A stretch of 14,062 bases of DNA from NCBI GenBank assembly GCA_904502145.1, contig CAJGDH010000021.1:1-14062 (forward strand). The letters run 5' to 3'. The notes beneath the pieces are model-generated. The model saw only the letters and a list, made by a program, of their open reading frames with translations, searched no databases and had not been told where the DNA came from. The stretch is from an uncultured Eubacterium sp. GTDB lineage: Bacteria; Bacillota; Clostridia; Lachnospirales; Lachnospiraceae. Made by a program: the position numbers and the translations under genes. Below, in pieces: positions 7,392-13,496 of the stretch (positions are counted from its first letter, which is position 1; every line of letters starts with the position of its first letter).

Positions 7392-8265
7392 TACTTTCCT
7401 CCTGTTTTTCCGGTCTCTCCAGGGAGATCTTACCCAGTTTGACCGACCGGAAATCCTCCAGAACCAGCAGAGCCGCCTTGTCGATATCGGCCTGGTTTCC
7501 TTTCTTCAGGCATCCCCTGGACAGGGCGATCTTCTCCAGCATGGCTGTCATCTCCCCGTTTTCGTCCGCCGCCTGCAGAACCTCCGGGGAATAACGTTGT
7601 TCAAGAAGCCCGGGGTACTCTTCCTTCATAAAGAGAAGAAACTCCCCGGCCATCTCCGTGGTGTTGAGGATCTCATCTTTGATGGAACCGATCAGCGCCA
7701 GTCTCAGACCGACCTGCTGATCCTCAAATTTGGGCCAGAGGATACCCGGGGTATCCAGAAGCTCAACATTCTTATTGATCTTTATCCACTGTTTTCCCTT
7801 TGTGACACCGGGTTTATTCCCCGTCTTCGCGGTGGCCTTGCCCGCAAAGGAATTGATGAAAGTGGATTTTCCCACGTTGGGGATACCCACCACCATGGCC
7901 CGGATAGGCCGGTTAAGGATACCTCTTTTGCGGTCCCTCTCCTTCTTTTCCTTACAGGCGGTCTCGATGAGGGCCTTGACTTCCTTCATGCCGCTCCCGC
8001 TGCGGGAATTCACCCTGGTGACAAAGAAGCCCTTCTTCTGATAGAAGGCTTCCCACCCGGCCGTCACGGCCGGGTCAGCCATATCGGCTTTATTTAAAAT
8101 GATCAGGCGGGATTTGTTTCTCGCCAGATCATCGATATCCGGATTCTTGCTGCTCATGGGAATCCTGGCATCCACAAGTTCCACCACGATATCGATCAGC
8201 TTTATGTTTTCCTGCATCATCCTCCTGGCCTTGGTCATATGGCCGGGATACCATTGGAAATTCAT
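7378..8265 (-). CDS. rbgA: Ribosome biogenesis GTPase RbgA (YlqF)
   Basis: A 295-residue circularly permuted GTPase required for late 50S assembly in Bacillus. The permuted order is clear: NKAD (G4, 58-61) comes before GIPNVGKS (G1, 127-134) and DTPG (G3, 171-174). The N terminus MNFQWYPGHMTKARR is the family hallmark. The C-terminal about 100 residues form the helical RNA-binding domain. GAGGAGG lies 6 bases before the ATG. It sits between two lepB genes; in Bacillus subtilis the gene lies between rplS and rnhB, so the position is conserved and the peptidase genes are additions. Confidence 0.97.
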   Translation of the reverse strand: MNFQWYPGHMTKARRMMQENIKLIDIVVELVDARIPMSSKNPDIDDLARNKSRLIILNKADMADPAVTAGWEAFYQKKGFFVTRVNSRSGSGMKEVKALIETACKEKKERDRKRGILNRPIRAMVVGIPNVGKSTFINSFAGKATAKTGNKPGVTKGKQWIKINKNVELLDTPGILWPKFEDQQVGLRLALIGSIKDEILNTTEMAGEFLLFMKEEYPGLLEQRYSPEVLQAADENGEMTAMLEKIALSRGCLKKGNQADIDKAALLVLEDFRSVKLGKISLERPEKQEESNGEH

Positions 8266-8299
8266 CGCCGCCTCCTCGTCTTGATCGCGGAAAGCCTCA

Positions 8300-8821
8300 T
8301 CAACGGCTGATCCTGCCCTTGATCTGCTTCCTCTTTATATTTCCTATATTGGCCACACGGGAATCCTCGCTGTTGTTGCAGTTGTCCCCCATGACGAAAT
8401 ACTCGTCCTCCCCCAGTTCGATGGAATAAGCTGCCAGGCCTGCGGACAGGATCTCTTCGGAAAACTCCGTTTTGATCTCCTCCCCGTTGATCTGTACCTT
8501 GCCGTCGACGATCTGGATGGTCTCTCCGGGAAGGCCCAGGATACGTTTTACAATATAGTGGGTGCTCGTCCCGGCTTCAAGTTCGATGAGAACGACATCA
8601 TACCGGGCGGGATTGCTGATCCTGTATTTTAATTTGTTGACGATGACAGTATCCCCGTCCCTGTAGGCCGGCTGCATGGAGTCACCGCGGATGGTGACCG
8701 TCTGTACACAGAACTGGGCAGCGATCAGGGCCAGAAATATGCAGATCAGGATCTCTGCAAACCAGAATCCTATCCTTCTGAATGTCTGTCTTCTTCTTTC
8801 AAGATAACGATAATTCTTCAC
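8300..8821 (-). CDS. lepB: Signal peptidase I (copy 2, between rplS and rbgA)
   Basis: A 173-residue type I signal peptidase with a basic N terminus, a single membrane helix (about 17-38), the nucleophile S48 in RGDSM and the base K92 in YIVKRILGLPGE. The box MGDNCNNSEDSR is present. The protein ends at KGRISR, a few residues shorter than many relatives, but all catalytic boxes are kept. I chose GTG at 8821, which follows GGGGG by 7 bases. The frame is open to a TTG at 8854, but that codon is inside the rplS terminator hairpin. Compared with copy 1 the two are diverged paralogues, not a recent duplication. Expression probably depends on read-through from rplS. Confidence 0.93.
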   Translation of the reverse strand: MKNYRYLERRRQTFRRIGFWFAEILICIFLALIAAQFCVQTVTIRGDSMQPAYRDGDTVIVNKLKYRISNPARYDVVLIELEAGTSTHYIVKRILGLPGETIQIVDGKVQINGEEIKTEFSEEILSAGLAAYSIELGEDEYFVMGDNCNNSEDSRVANIGNIKRKQIKGRISR

Positions 8822-8840
8822 AGGCAAACCCCCGTCGATA

Positions 8841-8872
8841 GAAAAACAGGGCAAGTAATCCTTTACTCGCCC
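8841..8872 (-). terminator. Intrinsic terminator after rplS
   Basis: On the minus strand GGGCGAGTAA pairs with TTACTTGCCC (one G.U) around an AGGA loop (8849-8872), followed by TGTTTTTC. This is a 10-base-pair stem with a U tract, 16 bases after the rplS stop. It separates rplS from the downstream peptidase/rbgA genes and is likely to be leaky, since I see no good promoter between it and lepB. Confidence 0.85.
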
Positions 8873-8888
8873 TCAATTTTTCCGGATA

Positions 8889-9236
8889 TTATTTAACTAA
8901 TTCTTTAACCTTAGCCCTCTTACCAACTCTGTCACGCAGATAGAAAAGTTTTGCTCTTCTGACTTTACCTCTTCTGACAACCTGGATCTTGGTAACGATC
9001 GGGGAATGAAGCGGCCATGTCTTCTCAACACCAACACCGTTGGAGAACTTTCTTACGGTAAATGTCTCTTTTGCGCCGCCGTTCTGTCTCTTGATGACGG
9101 TTCCTTCAAAAACCTGGATCCTCTCACGGGTTCCCTCGATAACCTTCGCAGATACTCTTACGGTGTCACCGACACGGAAACTGTCAACTTCCGGTTTTAA
9201 CTGGGCATCTTCGATGCTCTTGATAATGTCTTTCAT
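8889..9236 (-). CDS. rplS: 50S ribosomal protein L19
   Basis: A 115-residue ribosomal protein at the 30S/50S interface. Recognisable stretches are the FRVGDTVRV start of the fold, RIQVFEGTVIKRQNGG, FTVRK.S.GVGVEK and the basic end VRRAKLFYLRDRVGK. The length is normal. AGGAGG lies 7 bases before the ATG. It has its own promoter and leader (9237-9368) and an intrinsic terminator behind it, so it can be transcribed as a monocistronic message within the larger cluster. Confidence 0.99.
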   Translation of the reverse strand: MKDIIKSIEDAQLKPEVDSFRVGDTVRVSAKVIEGTRERIQVFEGTVIKRQNGGAKETFTVRKFSNGVGVEKTWPLHSPIVTKIQVVRRGKVRRAKLFYLRDRVGKRAKVKELVK

Positions 9237-9333
9237 GTGTTACCTCCTATATAATGCCGGTGTTCTTAATACATCCCATAAACCGATTCCGGATCAGGTC
9301 TATCGTAACAGCGGACCACCTTTTTTACACAAC
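9237..9333 (-). promoter_or_regulatory. Structured rplS leader, probable L19 leader
   Basis: About 97 bases separate the predicted start of transcription from the rplS ATG. On the minus strand GGTG (9317-9320) can pair with CACC (9259-9262), enclosing a GTC...GAC hairpin and a CTGAT/ATCGG hairpin around CCGGA, just before the AGGAGG. An autoregulatory L19 leader is known in Firmicutes (Rfam has such a family). Assigning this leader to it is from position and fold only. Confidence 0.55.
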
Positions 9334-9339
9334 TATTGA

Positions 9340-9368
9340 ATAATAACATAACTTTTCCGGCCATGCAA
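9340..9368 (-). promoter_or_regulatory. Promoter of rplS
   Basis: On the minus strand TTGCAT (9363-9368), a 17-base spacer and TATTAT (9340-9345) give a good sigma-A promoter (4/6 and 5/6). It lies in the 206-base gap between trmD and rplS, about 105 bases upstream of the rplS start. Confidence 0.65.
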
Positions 9369-9431
9369 GGGTTTTTCCTGCATTAATTGAAAATATACGG
9401 ATATTTTCCCGGGGAAATGTATTCCTGTCCT

Positions 9432-9455
9432 GAAAAACCGGCTCAATCCTCCGGT
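9432..9455 (-). terminator. Short terminator-like hairpin overlapping the trmD stop
   Basis: On the minus strand ACCGG, a 9-base loop containing the TGA stop, and CCGGT are followed by TTTTC. The 5-base-pair stem (6 with a G.U) is short, so termination may be partial. Together with the rplS promoter it marks a transcription-unit boundary. Confidence 0.5.
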
Positions 9456-10183
9456 CTGTATCCGATCTTGGCCAGGTAGGCAAGATCCTCCTTGGACAGG
9501 ACCGCGTCTTTTAACAGGTCCGGCCTTCGCTCCAGGGTCCGTTTTAATGACTGGTCTCTCCTCCAGCGGTCGATCCTGGCATGGTGGCCGGACAGAAGGA
9601 CCTCGGGTACGGTTTTCCCGTGGAATTCCACCGGTCTTGTGTACTGGGGATATTCCAGGAGATTGTCATAAAATGAATCAAATTCCGCCGACTCCTGGTT
9701 GTTGAGAACGCCGGGAACCAACCTGGAGATGGCATCGATCATCACCATGACCGGCAGCTCCCCGCCGGTAAGTACATAATCCCCAATGGATACATGGTCG
9801 GTGACGATCTCCTCGAGGATCCTCTCATCCACCCCTTCATAATGGCCGCAGAGGAAGACCAGGTCCGTCTCCCGGGCCAGCTCTTCCGCCATGGTCTGGT
9901 TAAAGACCTTCCCCTGGGGGGTCACATAGATCAGTCTGGGTTTTCTCCCGATCCGGCTGATCATATCTTCATAAGCCAGATAGATGGGTTCGGCCTGCAT
10001 GACCATACCGGCTCCCCCGCCGTAGGGATAATCATCCACCCGGGCGGACTTGTTGCAGGAATAATCGCGGATATCCACCGTCTCAAGTGAGATCTGTTCA
10101 TTTTTCAGCGCTCTTCCGGTGATACTGTGATTCAGTCCCCCGGTGATCATATCGGGAAATAAGGTCAGGACGTGGAAATTCAT
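9443..10183 (-). CDS. trmD: tRNA (guanine-37-N1)-methyltransferase
   Basis: A 246-residue SPOUT methyltransferase that makes m1G37 in tRNAs and so prevents +1 frameshifting. The knot region motifs LCGHYEGVDER (111-121) and SIGDYVLTGGELP (132-144) are intact, and R154 and D169 fall at the positions known as catalytic in the E. coli enzyme. The N terminus MNFHVLTLFPDM is typical and sets the start at 10183. The ATG overlaps the rimM stop as ATGA, which implies translational coupling; no strong separate ribosome binding site is seen. The upstream extension of the frame to 10252 lies in rimM. Confidence 0.98.
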   Translation of the reverse strand: MNFHVLTLFPDMITGGLNHSITGRALKNEQISLETVDIRDYSCNKSARVDDYPYGGGAGMVMQAEPIYLAYEDMISRIGRKPRLIYVTPQGKVFNQTMAEELARETDLVFLCGHYEGVDERILEEIVTDHVSIGDYVLTGGELPVMVMIDAISRLVPGVLNNQESAEFDSFYDNLLEYPQYTRPVEFHGKTVPEVLLSGHHARIDRWRRDQSLKRTLERRPDLLKDAVLSKEDLAYLAKIGYRPED

Positions 10184-10692
10184 GAATCTGCCAGCCCTTT
10201 CATCAGATGTACCAGGATCACCTTGTCCTCCATATCCACATCCAGGATGCATTCCTTGATGGCCGGAAGAAGGATCCTTCCTCCGTCCGGCAGGAGAACC
10301 TCGTATACATCGTTGGCTCCTGTCTCGATCACATTTTCCAGTGTGCCCAGGGTTATTCCGCTGTCATCGACGATGGTCATGCCGATCAGGTCGGCGATAT
10401 AATACTCGTCCTCCTCCAGGGGAACCGCGTTCTCCCTGGTGACCATGATGGGGCACCTCTTGTAGATCTCCACCTGATTGATATCATCAAGTCCCTCAAA
10501 CTTCACGAATACAAACTGTTTAAAGAACTTACAGTATTCCACGTTAAGAGGAATCTCCTTCCCGTCGGAGATCAGGATAACCTCCTTAAGGTCCGTAAAC
10601 CGGGTCTTATCATCCGTCGTGGGGTACACCTTGACTTCCCCTTTTAATCCATGGGTTCCGGTGATCACACCCACCTGAAGTAAATCTTCCAT
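10180..10692 (-). CDS. rimM: 16S rRNA processing protein RimM
   Basis: A 170-residue 30S maturation factor that binds ribosomal protein S19. The N-terminal RimM barrel starts with LLQVGVITGTHGLKGEVKV, and the C-terminal PRC-barrel covers about 90-168 (EEDEYYIADLIGM...). The start is the ATG at 10692, with AGGAGAGG just upstream; a TTG further out gives nine extra residues and no better site. It is followed by trmD with a 4-base overlap and preceded by khpA across a 68-base gap with a hairpin. Confidence 0.96.
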   Translation of the reverse strand: MEDLLQVGVITGTHGLKGEVKVYPTTDDKTRFTDLKEVILISDGKEIPLNVEYCKFFKQFVFVKFEGLDDINQVEIYKRCPIMVTRENAVPLEEDEYYIADLIGMTIVDDSGITLGTLENVIETGANDVYEVLLPDGGRILLPAIKECILDVDMEDKVILVHLMKGLADS

Positions 10693-10721
10693 GATCCTCT
10701 CCTTCTCTTCAGAGAACAATA

Positions 10722-10744
10722 CCCGTGATGCAGAACAACACGGG
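10722..10744 (-). repeat. Hairpin between khpA and rimM
   Basis: CCCGTG (10722-10727) and CACGGG (10739-10744) form a 6-base-pair stem with an 11-base loop, and outer AATA/TATT can add four pairs across a bulge. On the minus strand it is followed by TATTGTTCTC, a poor T run, so it is more likely an mRNA processing or stability element, or a weak attenuator, than a full terminator. Confidence 0.55.
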
Positions 10745-10760
10745 CATGGTATTTCAGTAA

Positions 10761-10991
10761 TTATTGAGCGATATCTACGATCACTTTTTTCTCATCTTTG
10801 GAAGCAGCCGCTTTGACAACAGTTCTTATAGCCTTTGCAATACGTCCCTGTTTCCCGATGACTTTTCCCATATCTTCCGGAGCCACATGAAGTTCCAGAA
10901 TGATCGAATGATCCGTCTCCTTCTCCGTAACAATGACTTCTTCCGGATGGTCAACAAGAGATACTGCAATTACTTTTACCAAGTCTTTCAT
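10761..10991 (-). CDS. khpA: KH-domain RNA-binding protein KhpA (YlqC)
   Basis: A 76-residue protein made of one KH domain with the loop GKVIGKQGR (GxxG = GKQG, 46-49). Homologues (YlqC/KhpA) bind RNA, often with KhpB/Jag, and affect cell division and small-RNA biology in Gram-positives. It lies 17 bases after rpsP, the conserved place for this gene, with GGAGG upstream of the ATG. The B. subtilis neighbour ylqD is absent here. Confidence 0.95.
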   Translation of the reverse strand: MKDLVKVIAVSLVDHPEEVIVTEKETDHSIILELHVAPEDMGKVIGKQGRIAKAIRTVVKAAASKDEKKVIVDIAQ

Positions 10992-11008
10992 CGCTTACCT
11001 CCGGTTTT

Positions 11009-11254
11009 TTATTTTTCGATACCTGCGTTCTTCAATAATCTTGCAACTGTATCAGTAGGCTGAGCACCCTTTGCAAGCCAGTCCTTGGCTGCTTCTTCGT
11101 CGATCCTGACAACTGCCGGTTCCTGGTTGGGATCATAGAAACCGATCTCATCGATGTTTCTTCCGTCTCTAGGAGATCTTGCGTCGGCAACGACTACTCT
11201 ATAGATAGGATTTTTCTTCTTGCCCATTCTCTTTAATCTCATTTTAACTGCCAT
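11009..11254 (-). CDS. rpsP: 30S ribosomal protein S16
   Basis: An 81-residue ribosomal protein; MAVKMRLKRMGKKKNPIYRV is the family N terminus, followed by DARSPRDGR, IGFYDP and the WL.KGAQPT.TV..LL end. The ATG at 11254 is chosen because all S16 proteins start here; the frame also has an ATG at 11275 that would add seven residues. GAGGTG lies about 11 bases upstream, a long but usable spacing. First gene of the rpsP-khpA-rimM-trmD unit, with its own promoter. Confidence 0.98.
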   Translation of the reverse strand: MAVKMRLKRMGKKKNPIYRVVVADARSPRDGRNIDEIGFYDPNQEPAVVRIDEEAAKDWLAKGAQPTDTVARLLKNAGIEK

Positions 11255-11292
11255 AATTCTTTGCACCTCTTTCATTGAATAATAAAATCTTT

Positions 11293-11322
11293 AGTATATC
11301 AAACCCTCAAAGGGGTTGTGAA
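11293..11322 (-). promoter_or_regulatory. Extended -10 promoter of rpsP with a palindrome in the spacer
   Basis: On the minus strand TTCACA (11317-11322, 5/6), an 18-base spacer and TGATATACT (TGn plus TATACT, -10 at 11293-11298) form a strong promoter about 32 bases before the rpsP start. The spacer holds the inverted repeat AACCC...GGGTT (11302-11317), which overlaps the end of the -35 box and may be an operator or chance. Confidence 0.7.
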
Positions 11323-11333
11323 CCTTGTAAAAT

Positions 11334-11350
11334 CCGGTCGTGAAAACCGG
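11334..11350 (-). terminator. Weak terminator-like hairpin after ffh
   Basis: CCGGT and ACCGG with a 7-base loop directly follow the ffh stop and are trailed on the minus strand by ATTTTAC. The stem is only 5 base pairs, so it would probably attenuate rather than stop transcription into rpsP. Confidence 0.4.
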
Positions 11351-12706
11351 TCAGAAGGGAAGCTTCATGCCGCCCAGATTGAATCCGCCGCCCCGTCTTC
11401 CTTTCTTGCCCATGGATCCGGTCATCTGCTTCATCATCTTCCTGGTCTGTTCAAACTGTTTGCACAGCTTGTTGACCTCCTGAAGACTCACTCCGGCTCC
11501 CATGGCGATCCTCTTCTTCCGGGAGGGGTTCAGCAGGTTGGGGTTGGCTCTCTCCTCGGGGGTCATGGAATAGATGATGGCTTCCACATGACCCATGGCA
11601 CCTTCATCGATCTCCACGTTCTTCATCTGGCTTCCGACACCCGGGATCATGGAGAGAAGGTCCGAGATCCCGCCCATGTTCTTGATCTGCTGCATCTGGG
11701 TCAGGAAATCATCGAAGCCGAACTCTGCCTTGCGCAGCTTCTTCTCCATCTCTCTGGCGGATTCCTCATCCACCGCATTCTGAGCTTTCTCGATGAGGGT
11801 AAGTACATCCCCCATACCCAGGATACGGCTGGTCATCCGGTCGGGATAAAACTGCTGCAGGTCTTCAAGCTTCTCGCCCATACCGATGTAGAGGATGGGC
11901 TTGCCCGTCACCGCACGGATGGAAAGGGCGGCTCCGCCTCTGGTATCGCCGTCCAGCTTGGTCAGGATCACGCCGTCCACTCCCACCTTCTCCTCGAAGG
12001 TTTTGGCGACGTTGACCGCGTCCTGTCCGGTCATGGCATCCACCACCAGAATGGTCTGGGTGATATCCAGATTGTTCTTGATGTTGGAAAGCTCCTCCAT
12101 CATGTCCTCATCTATATGGAGACGTCCCGCAGTATCCAGGATCACGATATTGCAGCCGTTCTCCTTCGCGTATTCCACGGAGGCCCTGGCGATATCCACC
12201 GGGTTTTTCTTATCTCCCATGGAAAATACGGGAACACCCTGTTTGGCTCCGTTCACTTCAAGCTGCTTTATGGCAGCGGGACGGTAGACGTCACAGGCAA
12301 CAAGCAGAGGGCTCTTGCCCTTCTTCTTCAGCTGTCCGGCAATCTTTGCCGAAGTGGTGGTCTTACCTGCACCCTGCAGGCCGGCCATCATGAAAATGGT
12401 GATCTCATTGCCGGGTTTGATGACCAGTTCGGTGGTATCGGACCCCATGAGGGATTCCATCTCTTCCTTTACGATCTTGATCACCATCTGACCCGGATTG
12501 AGCCCGTTGAGGACATCTTGTCCCACGGCTCTGTCCGTCACCGTCTTGATGAAGGACTTCACCACGCGGAAATTGACGTCAGCCTCGAGCAGGGCTCTCT
12601 TGACCTCTTTCATGGCCTCCTTGACGTCGGACTCCGTGAGGCGTCCTTTGCTTCTTAAGTTCTTGAAAATGTTCTGTAATTTATCTGTAAGGCTCTCAAA
12701 TGCCAT
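11351..12706 (-). CDS. ffh: Signal recognition particle protein Ffh (SRP54 GTPase)
   Basis: A 451-residue SRP54 homologue that binds 4.5S/scRNA and signal sequences of nascent membrane and exported proteins. N domain about 1-90; G domain with GLQGAGKTT (109-117), DTAGR (191-195) and TKLDGDTRGG (249-258); M domain from about 320 with the RNA-binding RIAMGAGVS (399-407) and the methionine-rich FEQTRKMMKQM groove. The glycine-rich end GRRGGGFNLGGMKLPF is normal. CAAGGAGG precedes the ATG by 6-7 bases. It follows ylxM by 14 bases in the usual ylxM-ffh pair; the SRP RNA gene is not in this window. Confidence 0.99.
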   Translation of the reverse strand: MAFESLTDKLQNIFKNLRSKGRLTESDVKEAMKEVKRALLEADVNFRVVKSFIKTVTDRAVGQDVLNGLNPGQMVIKIVKEEMESLMGSDTTELVIKPGNEITIFMMAGLQGAGKTTTSAKIAGQLKKKGKSPLLVACDVYRPAAIKQLEVNGAKQGVPVFSMGDKKNPVDIARASVEYAKENGCNIVILDTAGRLHIDEDMMEELSNIKNNLDITQTILVVDAMTGQDAVNVAKTFEEKVGVDGVILTKLDGDTRGGAALSIRAVTGKPILYIGMGEKLEDLQQFYPDRMTSRILGMGDVLTLIEKAQNAVDEESAREMEKKLRKAEFGFDDFLTQMQQIKNMGGISDLLSMIPGVGSQMKNVEIDEGAMGHVEAIIYSMTPEERANPNLLNPSRKKRIAMGAGVSLQEVNKLCKQFEQTRKMMKQMTGSMGKKGRRGGGFNLGGMKLPF

Positions 12707-12720
12707 AACAAGCCTCCTTG

Positions 12721-13077
12721 TCAGTATTCTTCCAGTATGTCTCCGGAGAGCCTGGCGATCCGTGCCGCCTTGGCATGAAGAAGGTCCTTATCCTCACAAT
12801 CCTTGATCTCGATGGCACACTGCTGGATCTCCCTAACCATCTGTTTCACCTTCCGGTAATGGCTGACCAGTTCCAGTCTCTTCTCATAACCGTTCAGGAT
12901 CTTCTCGCAGCGGCGGATCATATCATGGGCCCCCTGTCTGCTGATCCCCAGCAGGCCGGCCATCTCCGTTACAGACAGATCATTCTGGATGTATTCGCTG
13001 TACACTTTTTTCTGATGTTCCGTCAACAGTTCACCGTAAAAGTCGAACAACAACGATTTCTCAACAATACTGTCCAC
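12721..13077 (-). CDS. ylxM: YlxM/p13 family helix-turn-helix protein
   Basis: A 118-residue protein with a sigma-70 region 4-like helix-turn-helix (about 19-60: LTEHQKKVYSEYI...LSVTEMAGLLGISRQGAHDMIRR) and a helical C terminus. Members are encoded directly before ffh; in streptococci YlxM has been linked to SRP assembly. The start is GTG at 13077 with GAGGTGAT 5 bases upstream. It lies behind a perfect promoter with a palindrome at its transcription start, so DNA binding and autoregulation are possible but not shown. Confidence 0.93.
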   Translation of the reverse strand: MDSIVEKSLLFDFYGELLTEHQKKVYSEYIQNDLSVTEMAGLLGISRQGAHDMIRRCEKILNGYEKRLELVSHYRKVKQMVREIQQCAIEIKDCEDKDLLHAKAARIARLSGDILEEY

Positions 13078-13092
13078 ACCTAATCACCTCAT

Positions 13093-13112
13093 GTAAAGTA
13101 ATTTTGCTTTAC
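13093..13112 (-). promoter_or_regulatory. Palindrome at the ylxM transcription start
   Basis: GTAAAG (13093-13098) and CTTTAC (13107-13112) are perfect inverted repeats with 8 bases between. With a start point near 13114 this palindrome covers about +2 to +22. It could be an operator or a 5' end hairpin protecting the mRNA. The repeat is seen; the function is inferred. Confidence 0.6.
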
Positions 13113-13120
13113 CGAAGGCC

Positions 13121-13149
13121 ATTATATATGATGGGTCAAGTGTTGTCAA
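13121..13149 (-). promoter_or_regulatory. Perfect-consensus promoter of ylxM-ffh
   Basis: On the minus strand TTGACA (13144-13149), a 17-base spacer and TATAAT (13121-13126) match the sigma-A consensus exactly. The -35 box starts 12 bases after the stop of the upstream small membrane protein gene. Confidence 0.88.
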
Positions 13150-13160
13150 GTAAAAATACT

Positions 13161-13496
13161 TTATATTTTTTCTTCTCCTTCCGGCGTCCCTTCTCCTGAC
13201 TCCTCACCAGGATGATCTCCGGCTGTCTCTTCCGTGCCTTCACCGATATTTCCCTCATCACTGCCCTCGTCCCGGCCGCCTTTTTCCAGAATATCCCTGA
13301 TGCGGTCCTTCTGTCTTGAGGACAGGATCTTCAGGATGATCATGTAGCCGTAGATAAAGACCGGTACCACGATCATGGCATAGAAAGAAGCCATGAAGTA
13401 AGGACTGCCCGTCACTGCCAGCACCAGGGTCAGGACCACAAGGCCAAAGAGGGCAGCCGCCCCCAGGATAGCCAGTATCCTCTGAATCGATCTCAT
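13161..13496 (-). CDS. Small two-helix membrane protein with acidic tail, unknown function
   Basis: A 111-residue protein that I do not recognise. A short basic N terminus (MRSIQR) leads to two hydrophobic segments (about 7-28 and 35-57), then a basic/acidic helix (KDRIRDILEKGG) and a low-complexity tail of about 40 residues rich in Glu, Gly and Asp. The tail probably lies in the cytoplasm if both ends do. I chose the ATG at 13496, which shares one base with the rarA stop (TGATG) and has AGGGGG 7 bases upstream; a GTG one codon earlier is the alternative. The coupling to rarA makes expression very likely, though a functional tie is not implied. It is followed directly by the ylxM promoter. 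Confidence 0.85.
   Translation of the reverse strand: MRSIQRILAILGAAALFGLVVLTLVLAVTGSPYFMASFYAMIVVPVFIYGYMIILKILSSRQKDRIRDILEKGGRDEGSDEGNIGEGTEETAGDHPGEESGEGTPEGEEKI

Noticed and set aside
11318..12658. 446-codon open frame antisense to ffh
   Set aside because: Its His/Leu/Gly-rich composition is the mirror of ffh codons and resembles no family. It is a shadow frame.
13148..13161. AAGTA-AAAA-TACTT as a terminator after the small membrane protein gene
   Set aside because: The stem is five weak pairs with no T tract after it, and it overlaps the ylxM -35 box; not a credible terminator.
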